The notes: generated from the sequence alone by a model not told the origin. Numbered from the stretch's first letter, positions 37,509 through 50,281 are shown. The stretch is 64,000 nucleotides of DNA from Maylandia zebra (GCF_041146795.1 NC_135169.1:14856352-14920351), one strand, 5' to 3'. Numbers and translations are program-made.

Positions 37509-37980
37509 ACTATTACTTTACCCTCGCTGTGCAGTCATTGCTTTATGCAACTTACTAAATTTTATTTGTGTAAGTGAAAATGCTGTCTGAATGGTTACAA
37601 GTTGCTATCCATTGTATCCTTATTCTGTTTTATTAAATAGTTTCTGATAACCAATTTTGTTTTATATTTATGTTTACTTGAGTTTACTGGATGACTGGAT
37701 ATCATCCCTGTCAATTATAATCAAAACTTTAAACTCCAAAACTTGCAAAAAATTAAATAATCAATGTTTTTACATTTAATTCATTGTCACATAAATCCTT
37801 TAATAGTTTTCTTGGTATGCAGCAAAAATGAGCAGATGATTCCAGTGGTACCAGATTTGTCTTATTTATGTCACAGAAGTGCTCATAGTGTTTAAGCAAA
37901 AGAACATTTAAATAGCAAAGACATTTTTGTTTCTTAGGTGAAATAACCAACACAAACAATATAATATGTTCCTCAATGTG

Positions 37981-37986
37981 TTTATT
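37981..37986 (-). terminator. Polyadenylation signal of fgb
   Basis: TTTATT on the + strand (AATAAA on the minus strand), 308 bases after the fgb stop codon. Confidence 0.5.
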
Positions 37987-38293
37987 GAGTAGTCGAGGAC
38001 AGTTTGCATCAACTCATCCTTATAGTTGTCACACATAACAAAAAAGGACAGATCGCAGCATATTTACTCACAACTAATTAGGTTTTTTTCTCTTACTTTT
38101 GTTGGTAACAAGTTTATCTGACATCCCCAACATATTTTTAATACTTGCATTGCTCCTGCATTACTTTAGCCTTGTTTTTTAGTTCTCGTTACAGTTTGTT
38201 GACACTTAGTGTTAGTTATTTGTAAATCTGCATGTCATATACCATTTAGTTTGGCACCTTCTTTTATATGTTATGTGCATCGACACTCTTGGA

Positions 38294-41200
38294 TTATCTG
38301 GAGGCAAAGTAAGGCCTGATCTTCATGCTAATAGCCTTGAGCGAGTACCAGCTGCCCTTCCAGTTCATCCACACCACACCATCATCTGTGCCATGCTTGG
38401 CCATCTGTCGTGTGTAGGCTCCTCCAATGTAGTACCGCCCATTGGGATTGGCTGAGTGGCAGCGATTGTACCACCAGCCACCTCCATCCTCCTTGGAGCA
38501 CTGTTTGGTGGGATTACCAGGGGTCCTGATTGGTACGGACAAGAAGAGTAAAGTTAAAATGTGAAATTTCTGAAAAATTCTAAATCTGAGCTATTACCAT
38601 TTACATTTATTACATAACATTACATTTAGATGCTGGTAGATGTATTAACTACTGCCACATTTAGTTTATAGAGGGGTGTTAAAGCCAAAGTCAAAATCCT
38701 TTTGAACATATTTAACAGACTGAGTAAACTTGTGGGTCATCCAAAATGCTAAGATGGGCTTGATTTCTTTACATTTTAGTAACATGATAATTAGCTGTTA
38801 CAGCTAGTATTCTAGTATTTATATTTTAAGTAATAATTTATTATTTACTTTTTTTAGGATACCTACCAGTTGTCGTTGTCTCTGTCGTAGGTACTGAACA
38901 TCATGCCATTGTGAATGGTCATAGTACGGTTTTCACCAAAGAGCTCAAGAGATCCTTCCAGGAAACAGTTGCCAGCATTACCAGAATAACCACCAACAGC
39001 AAGCACGTAGTTGGATGTCTCTGATTGGACAGTGAACTGGTTGTACTGGGCATGGACCTGATTAAAAGCAGAAACCAGTTTTAATTTAATTCCTAACTGA
39101 CATAGTCATTAGAAGGAGTAGGTGAAAACACTGTAATATTGCATTCATGTCTTCCTGATAATTAACTATTAGACCCTAACCATTAATGCAAATTACAATT
39201 TCCTAAATTCAAAAAAACTTTTTTTGAAATTGCTTCTTTTTTTTAGATCAACTATTCAAAACTGTACACAATTTGCTTTATTATCAAATAAACAAATTTC
39301 TACATTTAAAATTCACAGGAGTCTACAATTATCAAGCTTAAACTTTTTCACTAGTCCTATGATAATTTCTTGGACCTGCCAATCCCTTTAAAAACTCACC
39401 TTGGCTCCTGTCCAGTCCTCCATCTCGATGAGAACCTCAGTTGGGCCCATCTTAGTCAGCTGACTGATACGGTCATTACCCAGCCAGTATTCACCTGTAG
39501 GCATGTAAGAAGGTATATTACAGTAGCTGACCAGAAATAAGTGTAACCATTAAGAAAGGGTTACAGTACATTTTTGTCTTGTGTTTTAACTCTCTTACCA
39601 GGAGTCGCACAGTGACCCTTGCCAGAATCAAAGGCAATATTTCCAAATCCACGGCGATATTCGTCCCAGCGTCGACCAAAGTCAACACTGCCATCAAGCC
39701 TATTCTGGATAAGAAGCCATCCTGGGAACAAATTTAAAAAGGAAATGTAAAAAAGACAAACCTTAACTGAAAACCATTAAATCACAGTAATGATCAAAGA
39801 AAAGTCTCACCTCCATTCTGGGAGGCCTGATCACAGAAAACCTTGTATGGAGGGTAAAAGGCATCAGGCTGGATCATATACATCTGGGAATCTACTCCTC
39901 CCCGACGGAAGATGTCCTCACACTCTTTACCTAAAACAAACAAAAGAAAAAGCTTTAACATCTGTGGAGCTTCTAAGTCATTCAGGTCATGATAGTCTTA
40001 AGTGTTTAAGTTCACAGCAAGTAGCCTCTCTCTAGCTTTTTTTGTCATTTCTTACCAGAAACTACTGGTATGGGACATTTAGTCTTGCATGGCGTCTTGC
40101 ACTCATCCCTCTGGGCCTGGATGGCCTTCTCCAGCTTCTGTATCTTCAGCTTGATCTTGTCCAGGACCCCCTGGAGTCATGACATGTTATAAATTAGAAC
40201 AAGGCTGATTGTACTGTTTTTGTTCTCATTTTCTATCATATAAATTCTACATGGTTCCTAAACTTGAAAAACACACTGTATCATTATAATTATACTATTA
40301 TATGTATACTACTATGTCACTTTGTATTTACCTGCAATAATCTGATATTGGAAGGGAACACAGTATCCACTATCTCTTTGATGTAGGTGTGCTGCTCCTC
40401 CACTCGGTCGGTGTACTGACTAACTACCCTACTGTTGTCTAAGAGCACAAGAAAACAGAAAAAACATGTTCAGCATTTCACATTTTCAGATATTATTTTA
40501 AGGCAGGCATTTTTAATGAAACAACTATTATAAACCAATAGTGTTTAATGGTTACCATAGAAACTTTTTTTGCTTGCTTTCTAAAAATTTTGTATTTAAT
40601 TAGATGTGATTCACTGTATTTCATTGTATTTGTTTTATTTATTAACTTGTAACACTCACAGAATTACTGGCAATTAGTTATAATTGATATATTGTAATGT
40701 CAGTACAAATAAATTTAATCAGGCCATAGTTATAAATAATCTTTGGGTTGTTTTTTTTTTTTACATTTTCAGTGTTATATTGCAAATTTCTTTCGCACCG
40801 TTGGATAGTCTTTGCCTCTCCCTCAGCGAGTTGGAAATGCCATTGACGTAGTTGAAGACAGTGTTGGAGGACTGGGACAAATCATTCACCTGAGGCTTGA
40901 GTTCGTCAATGCTCTGTGTAAAACAGTTGCAAAAAATAAAACAAATACAGGAGGTTGAACTTAGTCTTTTCACAAAGTAATGATTTCCCATAGTTGGTTT
41001 AAACTCATATCCAAACCAAACCTTATTCTGCTAATCATAGCAGCAAACATTTTTGCTAATGTTTGCTTGGAAAGATCTCAAAGATGATGACTACCGCCCT
41101 TTAAATGATTGCACAAGTTTGATTTACCCTCTTGACATTTCTCTCTTGCTTCAGCAACGTGGTCTTTAGATCGCAGCCAGTGGGACACAAAACACCCTGA

Positions 41201-44200
41201 TGGACAAAAGCAAAACAAGTTAAGCTAACTTCTCTTGTGTCACTAAAATACATGTTCTTTGACTTTGTTCTAATTTTCTGACTTCAAAGTAGCTTATTAA
41301 TGTAACTTAAAGGCAATAAAAAACTACAGTTAACATCAGCAATTAAAGGTTTCCCAAGAACACCCCAGTCACAGACCAATTGATTTTGATGGAAACTGCT
41401 TGTTTTCAGCTAGGTGAACCTGGTCACAAATAGGCATATGGTGCTTTCTTTCTGCGGTTATCCCATAGCTTGCATGGAAGCAAACATTGATCAACTAATT
41501 GTGGCAGACTTTGCATTTTATTTGTACATTCATAATAAACTGAACACTAAAATTTGCACTTTTTACTTTTCATTTTACTTTTCATTGTAGTAACTAGTTG
41601 GACCAAATAGTTGCATATCCTCACTATCTGCACATCCTCTACAGAGAAAATATCAAAGTACAGTATGACAGTAAAATAATAAGGGCACCTTATTTACCCT
41701 TTTTAATTTACCCTTTACCCTTTTTAATTTTTCATATTTATTTCCTATCTTATTCATAGCCTTTCCTTTTTTGTTTTCTTTAGGTCACGAGCAGTTGTCC
41801 AAGCATTTCACTACATATCGTACTGTGTATGACTGTGTACGTGACAAATAAAATTTGAATTTGATTTGATTTAATGTCTATATAGTTGTGCAATATACTG
41901 GGATATTCATATTAGAGCTATTTGTATCCATTAAACCTATTTTGTTACATTTTGTAACTACGCAATATATTGTGTTAATCAATTGTGTTTAGTTAGGAAC
42001 TTTTCTTGCTGTACTGGAGCAACTGTGACCACATAATTTCCTCTTGGAAAGTATTCTGGTCCTGACATCACCTAAGACCACTGGCCTATATTTAATTGTA
42101 TGTGTGTTACTATTATCTTTTTTTTTTTTTTTTTTTTTTACCATCTCCTCTGAAGCATGTGTACATCCTCCTGCCTCGGGCTGCTCAACTTTCTCCTGCA
42201 TCTGTCGGCCACCAACTGGAGCAGGAGTGGGGCGCCCACGATACCTTAATGAAAAAAATAATTTAAAAAACACACACAAATATACCGGCGATTATTTGTT
42301 ATTTGTATCCCCTACAGTGGCACCGCAGACCACATCATGCCACTTTGCTGTATTTCACAAAATTTTATTATTAACGAAATTTTATTGCCAATTTTATACT
42401 ATAAGATTTCATTTCATTTCATCTATATCATAAGGATGGCTGCGTTAGATTTTGTTTCTTTTCACTGTTTTTATTTCATTTATTAAAAAAAAAAAGCCTT
42501 ACCTGCTACCACTGCTGACAGGAGGAGGGGCATATCTATTTCCAGTGAAGGTCTCCCTGCCCTTTTGTAGTGGGCGGTGACCACGAGCATCTACAGCTGT
42601 TCCATTTGATTCCGGTGTTGCCTGTGGAAGATTTTAAGAAACTGCTGTGAGTAACAAATTTCCTCTCATTTCATAAATGTTGTTTTAAAGACATATTTCA
42701 AATTAAATCATGGCAGTGAGAATACTATAAAACTATGCTGGACAACCAAAATATTAAAATTAAAGAAACAATGTATTCCATAAACATATATGATTATTTA
42801 TTTCAAATTGTTACAGATCTGGGTTAATTAAACCATCCATCCATCCATCCATTCGCTTCCGCTTATCCTTTTCAGGGTCGTGGGGGGCGCTGGAGCCTAT
42901 CCCAGCTGTCATAGGGCGAAAGGCGGGGTACACCCTGGACAGGTCGCCAGTCTGTCGCAGGGCTAACACATAGGGACAGACAACCATTCACATTCACACC
43001 TAGTGGCAATTTGGATTAATCAATTAACCTATCCCCACAAGCTGCATGTCTTTGGACGGTGGGAGGAAGCCGGAGTACCCGGAGAGAACCCACGCAAACA
43101 CGAGGAGAACATACAAACTCCACACAGAAAGACCCAGGCCTGATGGAGGAATTGAACTCAGGACCTTCTTGCTGTGCGGCAACAGTGCTAACCACCGTGC
43201 CACCGTGCTAATTAAATCATGTTAAAAAAAATGCTACATTTATTAGACCACGTCACAAAAATGAGGAAGCACAAATAAATGGTCTGTAAAATGGTCTGTA
43301 TTTTTATAACGCTTTACTACATTCACACACTGGTGATGGCAAGCTACAGTGTAGCTACAGTCGCCCTGGGGCGCACTGAGAGAGGCGAGGCTGCTGGACA
43401 CTGGCGCCACCGGGCCCTCTGACCAAAATATTTTATAAATACATCAAAAACTTGTTTATGCCATTCTTTTTATGGCATATAGAGTGCTCTCTTTTCAGTA
43501 TTGTAAGTATATAAATGTAACTTGTCACCTTGATCATAAAATAACAGTGTGCCTTATATTTTGTTTTCTAAAACAGTAAATTGGAAAACTCATGGATGTC
43601 AATATTACTATCGACAATATTGTTTTCCAAAAATATATATCTTAGCATTAACAACACAATTTTGATTAGAGATTTTACGCATACTGGTGGATTAATCATA
43701 CGATAAACATAAAAATTCTGATTCTGGTAATTACCAGTACTACTACTCTTAATTTAGGGCAGAACTGGCATAAAACCTCAAAACATTCGGTGGTGGTCAG
43801 ACAAATTTGGTAAGAACTGTATTTAAAAAGTAAAACTTGAAATTATTTCAAAAACATGTTTCAATTTCTCCCAAACAAATTTAGCTCCTAACGTAGATCT
43901 TATTTTTTTTTAATTATGTGTAATCTATGTTTTAGCACCATTTGTCCATTGAGAATTAGAATTGAGAAGTTCTCATATGTGCAAATCAAATAAAAGATAA
44001 ACCCAATCAAAATAGATACATGAATAAAAATAAAACAAAACAAGCAATGCATTTTTTTCAAGTCTAGCATTTCTCAGTAAAAATAGACCCAATCTGTGAA
44101 GAAATGTATTTCATAAAATAACATAACAGATAGACAGGTAGATATTTTGATAATAACACAGCTGAAATTTTAAACATAGTTCTTTACACAGTGTACACTC

Positions 44201-44415
44201 TTTTAAAAACTAACTGATACACTATGAAAGTAAGTTTAATATATTTTATTGACTATGTCCTTTCATCAAAGGAATTAATCAAAAAAATGTGTGATATAAA
44301 AACGTTTCCGCTTTAGACACATACTCACCAAGTCATCATCCTCTTCGTTATCAAACTCAAGGTCCTGTGCCCAGGCGACATACACACACAGATAAACCAA
44401 CAGCAGTATCTTCAT
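38294..44415 (-). CDS. fgb: Fibrinogen beta chain, 491 aa
   Basis: Twelve coding exons, in order on the minus strand: 44415-44329, 42621-42503, 42244-42142, 41196-41128, 40913-40799, 40438-40332, 40170-40056, 39930-39811, 39721-39599, 39494-39400, 39057-38867, 38525-38294. They total 1476 bases in continuous phase and give 491 aa, the same length as human FGB. Residues 1-16 are a signal peptide. Residues 17-42 are an acidic fibrinopeptide B with an NGT glycosylation sequon, ending at AR|GHRP, the thrombin site and knob B. Cysteine rings C[15 protein letters not shown] and CKTPCKTKC bound the coiled coil. The C-terminal globe (about 239-491) has the calcium loop STYDRDND and [20 protein letters not shown]. 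It is convergent with the alpha genes, as in the human FGB-FGA arrangement. Confidence 0.97.
41765..41873 (+). repeat. LINE 3'-tail fragment in fgb intron 3
   Basis: Ends GTGACAAATAAAATTTGAAT followed by short TTGATTTGATT repeats, typical of a LINE 3' end that finishes in a simple repeat. No coding part remains. Confidence 0.45.
42838..43212 (-). repeat. tRNA-derived fish repeat, near full length, in fgb intron 1
   Basis: On the minus strand the head (near 43212) reads GCACGGTGGCACGGTGGTTA, with a B-box-like GAGTTCAATTCC. The body includes TGTGGAGTTTGTATGTTCTC, and the end is the (GGAT)n tail at 42838-42855. It is the complete form of the repeat split at 7979/11118. Confidence 0.7.
43280..43432. 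repeat. Second short dispersed repeat in fgb intron 1
   Basis: TAAAATGGTCTGTATTTTTA then a GC-rich end with GGCGCCACCGGGCCCTCTG. It has the composition of a fish dispersed repeat, unlike the AT-rich intron. Class unknown. Confidence 0.4.
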
Positions 44416-44491
44416 GGTGTACTTTATGAAGTTAGTCTTGTCACACACTGTCCAAACTGCCTTTTCTCTCCCAGACATTTGATTTTACCAC

Positions 44492-44499
44492 ATATTTAT
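44492..44499 (-). promoter_or_regulatory. TATA-like box of fgb
   Basis: GATAAATATG on the minus strand, about 80 bases upstream of the fgb ATG, at a distance that would fit a short 5' leader. Only the position supports it. Confidence 0.35.
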
Positions 44500-44599
44500 C
44501 CTCCATCTCTGCACATGCGTAGGCGTCCTCCCCCACTTGTATTGATCTGTTCCGTAACTGTTGGGACAGTTTACCCAATCTTAGTCACTGCCACACTAG

Positions 44600-46090
44600 G
44601 TAAGTCTGGGGAATGTCAATGAACAAAAGGGCAAAGGGGCCGAAAGGCAGAATGCCACAAAATGTGGTAACTTGTGTTTTTAAAAAGCTGTTTCTATCTA
44701 GTGAAACTTTTTCAGAACAATGTTATGATAGCAGCAAAAGCATCATTGCTTTAAAATAACATTTGAAATTCTTAGTTTCAGGAGTGGCAGATTGGTTAGA
44801 AACGTAGTGGCCTTAACTGTCCTTTAATATCAAAAACATAATATTAAAGAGGAGAAATTATATAACGTATTCTTTGAAGTGTGAAGAGTGTTTAGTGTTG
44901 GGAACTGTCTCCAGCGCTCCTTGATTCCTGTTTACTTTTGTTGTTTTCATTAGGAAAATGCAGAAAATGTACAGTGAGAACAGTTTTACGGTTTTCCCGA
45001 AGAACCTGCAGTGAGTCATGCATTGATTGGAGGTTAGGATGTTGAAACAACTGATATTTGTTTAAATCCAAAAGGGTACATTGTACAATGTTATGAAATC
45101 ACTAAAATCAACACAGAGTCATGCGTGCACAAATGTGTGCTGCTGGACAAAGTATAATGTATTAAAAACCTTTGTTCTTTAACCTAATTTTTAGTAGTAG
45201 TTACTTTGTACTAAAGTGTGGCAGCCCCCACCCACTGCAACTCTCCCATATAAGAGTCACAATACCTTTCTTGGAAGACTCACTGGAGTCGTTCAAGAAA
45301 CTTCTCAAAACTCACCTCTTCATCAAAACAAAACTTAACCTCGAGCCTTTTTAACTACTAGATACTCTTGTGCAAAGAATCCTTGGGTTTCTTGAAAGGT
45401 GCTATAGAAATCTAAGTTATTTTAAAGTTATTATTATTTTAAACAGGTGGTTTTATAGTAGCTGCTGGGTGAGACTGATCAGCATCCCCACACAGTAGGC
45501 TTGGGAATTAATAGATATCTCCATGATGTTAGTGTGTTAACTGAATGGTTTGTGTCTTAACCAAGTAAACAAATATGGTAACATATCACTGTATGAAAAG
45601 ATTTTTTCTGACACAATATAGGTGTAATCAGTGTATGTATGATGTAGGAATGTCAATCAAATAGTGTCCTCACAGTGCAGATTTTCTGATCAATGTATGT
45701 CCCTAAAATGTAGGTTTTCAAAGACATTAGGTTTAGTTGGACCCGATTTCTATTGTGTGACAATAAACACAATTCATTTGTGTTGCTTTGTTTTTATTCT
45801 GTTTTTTATACTTAGAGTAATTGAAACATGCTTGATTATACAAAAATAGATTATTAGAAGAATTTGATCCAAGTTCACATGCACAAATGATTTGGATTTA
45901 TATCTAGAACTGAACCAAATTCAGTAAACAACTGGTTGAACAAGAAAAACTACCCCTAAAGATGTTTTTAATACCTATTGATTACATTTAAAAACATAAA
46001 ACAAAACAAAAAAGAGTAAGAAACAAATTTTGTGGGGCTGTCATGTGTAGTGCGTATAGTCAAGACTCTTGGTTTTTTCATCATCTGGTC
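44600..46090. other. Spacer between fgb and the lectin gene
   Basis: AT-rich. It contains the LINE remnant at 45220-45425 and a possible polyadenylation signal for the lectin gene (TTTATT at 45793-45798, minus strand). No other gene is seen. Confidence 0.45.
45220..45425 (+). repeat. LINE C-terminal and 3'-tail remnant
   Basis: The frame ending LESFKKLLKTHLF (about 45285-45330) matches the last residues of the LINE protein that is better preserved at 57190-57576. It is followed by the usual GGTGCTATAGAAATCTAAG tail. Confidence 0.5.
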
Positions 46091-46095
46091 TGAGT

Positions 46096-48319
46096 TCAGA
46101 TCCTTTTCGAACAAACAAATGGGAAGGCATCATTGCAGGTTGCAGTGCACCACTTCAGATTATCTGCAAAAACAAGAAAAACACATGTGAATTTAAGAAT
46201 TTCAAACTGGAATTATAAATTGTGTGTTTTAGCTGATCTTACTATCGGTCAGGGTCATTTTGTAGATTCTTTGTGACTGAATATGTGGCTGCTCTTATGT
46301 CAATACATTGGCAAAGGGGAATCTGACAGAGCCATTTTCTAAATGTTTCTAAAAACTTTGCTTTGGATGAGGTGTGGGGAAAACATGAAGGTCTTAAGAG
46401 CATGCTTAAGATTCTAGCTCACTGTCAGGCACCTAGCAAACATTAGTAATCAGCTAATGCAGAGTATTTTTCAACCTTAGACCTACTCAAAGGATGTGAA
46501 TGGCTTTGATTGTCCTTTAGGATATTAAAGTACAGAAAGTGTGTAAATAAAATATATTAATGGTAAAGCCAATCCATATATTGTCCTTGCTGTGTATATG
46601 TTCTAAGTGATCAGTGTATTTGAGATGCAGATATGTTTACTGACCAGATGTGCTAACTCGTGTCACTATAATACAGATGTGCTTTTTGACTAGTCTACTT
46701 ATAATATATGTGTGCTAACTGTCCCAGCAATGCATGTGTACTTACTGGCTAGTTTTCCCCCAATATAGGAGTACTAAATGAACACCTTTATCTAGTTACA
46801 CTCTTTTGTAAACTGTAGTTTGTAAAGTAATGTAAAACCCACCTTGACATTTTTATCTCCACTTAGAACATAAGTAAGAATAACAGCAGGCTAACTTTAT
46901 CTGTACTCATATTAGTTTGTTGGTATGTGTACATGTCTGTGTATTTGTGTGTGTTTATAGCATTACAATGGCAATTTATCTTCATGCAGATGCTAGCTGT
47001 CTTCTTGGTGTTGTCATGGTCATCATCATCTTCACTGTCCTGCTCACTGGTATCATCATGGCTGTCCTTCTTACTGGATTTGCCATGGCTGTCTTGTTCA
47101 CTTGTATCATCATGGCTGTCTTCCTCACTTGTATCGTCATGACTGTCCTTCTTGCTGGATTTGCCATGGCTGTCTTCCTCACTTGTATCATCATGGCTGT
47201 CTTTCTTACTGGATTTTCCATGGCTGTCTTCTTCATTTGTGTTGTCATGGCTGTCTTCTTCACTCGTATCATCATGATCGTCATCATCGCACCAGTCTTC
47301 ATAGTAAAACTTGGAGCCATCAATCCACATCCAAAAACCAGGCTATGGACAGACACAAACATACATAAATACATATAGTGAACTTGCATAGTTATATCTT
47401 AGGTGGGATTTTGGTAGTGTTTAAGTTTGCAACTATTTAATTTCCACTGAAGCTGCCAGATTTCAATCCTGACTAAGTGTACAGGCATGGATTATAACAC
47501 TGATTTAAAAAAATATATATATATCCATACATGGACGGCGCTAGTGGCACCAGCCCAGGTTTCTGGGAAGTTGTCGGTGTCCCCTCTGGTCAAAGACTGG
47601 ACAAAGTGGTTTTCCTCATAATTGTGAATGGATGCCAGGTTGCCGCCATCGAACTGACAAAAAATCTGGTGGGAGCCATTTTGTATTCATTACAATACAT
47701 ATGAACAACTGAATGAATAGTATGTTGTATTCATCATCTCTATGATAGCTCACCTGAGCTTCAGTCCATGTCTTTGGGGTGCTGATATAGTTGAAACACC
47801 GGTCACCGAATCGAGACCAGCCGTCTGGGCAGTCTGAGTCCCCTATCACTTAAAAAAACAAAAAAAAAACAAAGTCCAAATCAACAAAATTAAAAAAAGC
47901 ACAGTTATACTTATGTTTTAACATTTTGTGTGCTAGATCTGTTCATTATATTGCACATGTTTTTACTTGTCTTGTACAGGTTTCTCCTTTTGAATGACTT
48001 AGTGTAATGTGGGTACACATTGCTAAAGCCACTCACTGCAGTTAACAGGTGGGGTATCAGGTGGTGTTGTTGTATTCGGTATCTTCTTTCCAGTCATGAT
48101 GTCAACGCACCAACAGTACCCGGTAGACCCGGAGCACTGCCTTGGAAGGAAGTTTCCATTGTCATCACACTTAGGGCAGAATGATCCAATGAGGTTTGAG
48201 CAATTCATTCTTTCATGGTAACAATGGCCTTTATCCCAGGACATGGTGGGGTTGATCGGAATGGCTTGGCTTATCGCCAGGACAGTGGACAGTGTAAGTG
48301 ACACAGCAAGCATCTTCAT
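46096..48319 (-). CDS. Secreted thyroglobulin type-1 plus C-type lectin protein, 312 aa
   Basis: Five exons on the minus strand: 48319-48037, 47842-47754, 47653-47531, 47342-46967, 46163-46096. All splice sites are GT-AG and the phases agree. Residues 1-19 are a signal peptide ending SQA. Residues about 33-94 are a thyroglobulin type-1 domain with [15 protein letters not shown] and the diagnostic YCWCV. A Pro/Thr-rich linker leads to a C-type lectin domain: [44 protein letters not shown] and, in the last exon, [14 protein letters not shown]. Between WC (residue 183) and ICMKIN lies an extra 96-residue repeat segment where other lectins have the calcium and sugar-binding loop with EPN or QPD. 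That motif is absent, so classical calcium-dependent sugar binding is doubtful. Probably a secreted or venom/skin-type lectin-like protein; the function is not known to me. Confidence 0.85.
47001..47288 (-). repeat. In-frame 27-bp tandem repeats coding alternating acidic and basic units
   Basis: About ten 27-bp units on the minus strand encode nine-residue blocks of two kinds, DSHDDTSEE (acidic) and DSHGKSSKK (basic). They interleave, starting and ending with Asp-rich runs, and lie entirely inside exon 4 of the lectin gene. The reading frame is kept throughout, which argues that the repeat is expressed as protein. Confidence 0.9.
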
Positions 48320-48799
48320 GGTGATCGTGAAGATGATGATGGAGGAAGTTGACCTTCAGACAACACATCAAAATGTTAAAGTCTTGAGGGGGATTTTGTT
48401 TTAACCATGTGCTGAATATTGGAATATGCTGAATTTTAAGTGAAGCCTATTTTTACTTTTTTTTTTTTCTATTAAGAGATTTTACTTTGTAAGTTTCCAG
48501 GCTTACAAAAATTCTCTAAAAAAGAACAGATGTTAACCAAACCCTAACTCTAGCACTATATCACCAAGCTTCCTGTTGTGTTTGGGTCAAATCCGACTGA
48601 TTTACAAATTAAAAATATTAATAAATAAATAAATATTGTGTTTTACATCTGATTGCCTCAAGGCCCTACGATTTCCTAAACACGACACACACTTGAACAT
48701 ATAAAAGTGATGAGCCCCTTTTTCGTTGAATTTTGAGTGTTTTAATGAACTTTGTTCTGTGGTGTTCCCACTCAAAATTGACCGCGATAGGAAATGAAT
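48320..48799. other. Upstream region of the lectin gene
   Basis: AT-rich sequence holding the presumed promoter on the minus strand. No distinct TATA box or repeat can be supported. Confidence 0.35.
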
Positions 48800-49413
48800 G
48801 GCAGATCGTTACATGGAGAAACCTTTGGAATGCAAGCATGCTGATCCACACAGGTATGCACACAGGTGTACACACGGGTATTCACAGACGCGGACTACAC
48901 CTTTCTTGGCTGCTGCCTCAAAGCACATTGTGCGCTGTCTTGCGTGCTGCACAATATCGTTTATTATTTAGTATCTACTGATATCTACTGCTAGCTAGTT
49001 TATTGTGATGGTGCTGTTTTTTTTATTATGTTGCTCTTTGTTGTTTGCTTTCTCTTATGTTTTTTTTCTCCATACAGGTGACCCAGGAGTTTTTTTTTGT
49101 TTGTTTTTTTCCTTTCTTCCCCCCCTTCTCACAGTCTCTTCTCCCCTTTGGTTTTCTTTCTCTCCCTCTCTTTCTTTCATTCTTTCTCCCCGTCCTATCC
49201 CCCAGTCATGTCTGTCCCGTTTGTAGCAACTGAAAATAAAATAAATTCATAATTATAATAAAGGTCAATCAAATGGACCAATATGGCAAGGCCATGATGA
49301 TCCACTTGGTAAAATAAATCCGCTTGGCATCTTTCTTGGCCTTAAGACAACAATTCTGATGGCTAAAGATCCAAACGGGACACACAAAAAAAAAAAAAAA
49401 AAAAAAAAAAAAA
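48800..49413 (+). mobile_element. GC-rich retroposon, 5'-truncated copy
   Basis: From CAGATCGTTACATGGAGAAA (about 48801) to GATCCAAACGGGACAC and a long poly(A) (49386-49413), this repeats 4346-4924 with scattered differences. Truncation at the 5' end and a poly(A) end are marks of target-primed reverse transcription. Confidence 0.7.
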
Positions 49414-50273
49414 GGAATGGGAATCCCCCCCCCCAAATTGAAAGACCCGCTTTTACAACCTACTGAACAACCCACTGAATGGCCCACTGAACAGCACATT
49501 GACCCACCCACTGAACTGAATTTGGTGGTGAAAAATGTTTCTTATGTTAATTTCACAGCTGTTAAAACTGACTGGTTGTGTGCACCCCCACCCCCCTTAC
49601 TGTAGTAAGTGACTAGAGGGCTAAGCATGATCTCGAAAAACATAAAATAGGCAAAACACAAAACAGTCACGAACAAGTAATCTATTTGTTTTGCATGAAT
49701 TCTATTGTTTATTTTATTCAAAATTGTATAACACTTTCTAGTCTTACTGTTGTCAAAAAATGATATTCAGATAGTAATCAATACTAAAATTAATATCATG
49801 TAAAATACTGCAACAATATCAAAAATGCCATCTTGGTTTCCTTCTTTAGCTGACACAGAATTTCACACAGCACGGCTTTAAGAGGAATTTCAGTGGTGAA
49901 AGTTCCTGTTTCACAGACGCTAATATATTTTAATTATTAATGTTTACCCGATGAGTGCAAAAACTAACATTAGGCATTTAACTATTAGCAAATAGTCAAA
50001 TGGACTGTGGATAGATAAAAGATAAATAATTATTGACAGCTTAACGGTTCAAGGATGGAATACTGAGCTGTGACAGAGAGACCTGGAGAACTGGGCGGGT
50101 TTGGCTGCGTGGAGCAACAGGGAAACCGGAGCTGAAGTGAGCAGAGTCCAAAGTGTGGAGAACTAGTCAGAACAAATTAAGAGTAGAGCAGCTCAATCAG
50201 ACAGGTTTCAGGACTGAAAAAGGAAAGCAGACTGAGACGGAGCAGTGTGAATGGTGGATGAGAGAGAGGTTGC
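49414..50273. other. Gene-free stretch with short degenerate tandem repeat
   Basis: A 9-12 base unit like CCCACTGAA recurs about five times at 49458-49520. A more GC-rich segment at 50060-50240 could be a leader exon but has no support. No gene is recognised. Confidence 0.4.
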
Positions 50274-50281
50274 ATGCTGAT

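Noticed and set aside
47001-47288. CRISPR-like regularly spaced repeats
   Set aside because: Units abut without unique spacers, keep a reading frame and lie in an exon of a vertebrate gene.
46917-47378. Hydrophobic + strand frame of 153 codons that looks like a membrane protein
   Set aside because: It is the antisense reading of the acidic/basic repeat of the lectin exon. The minus-strand frame has splice sites and lectin motifs on both sides.
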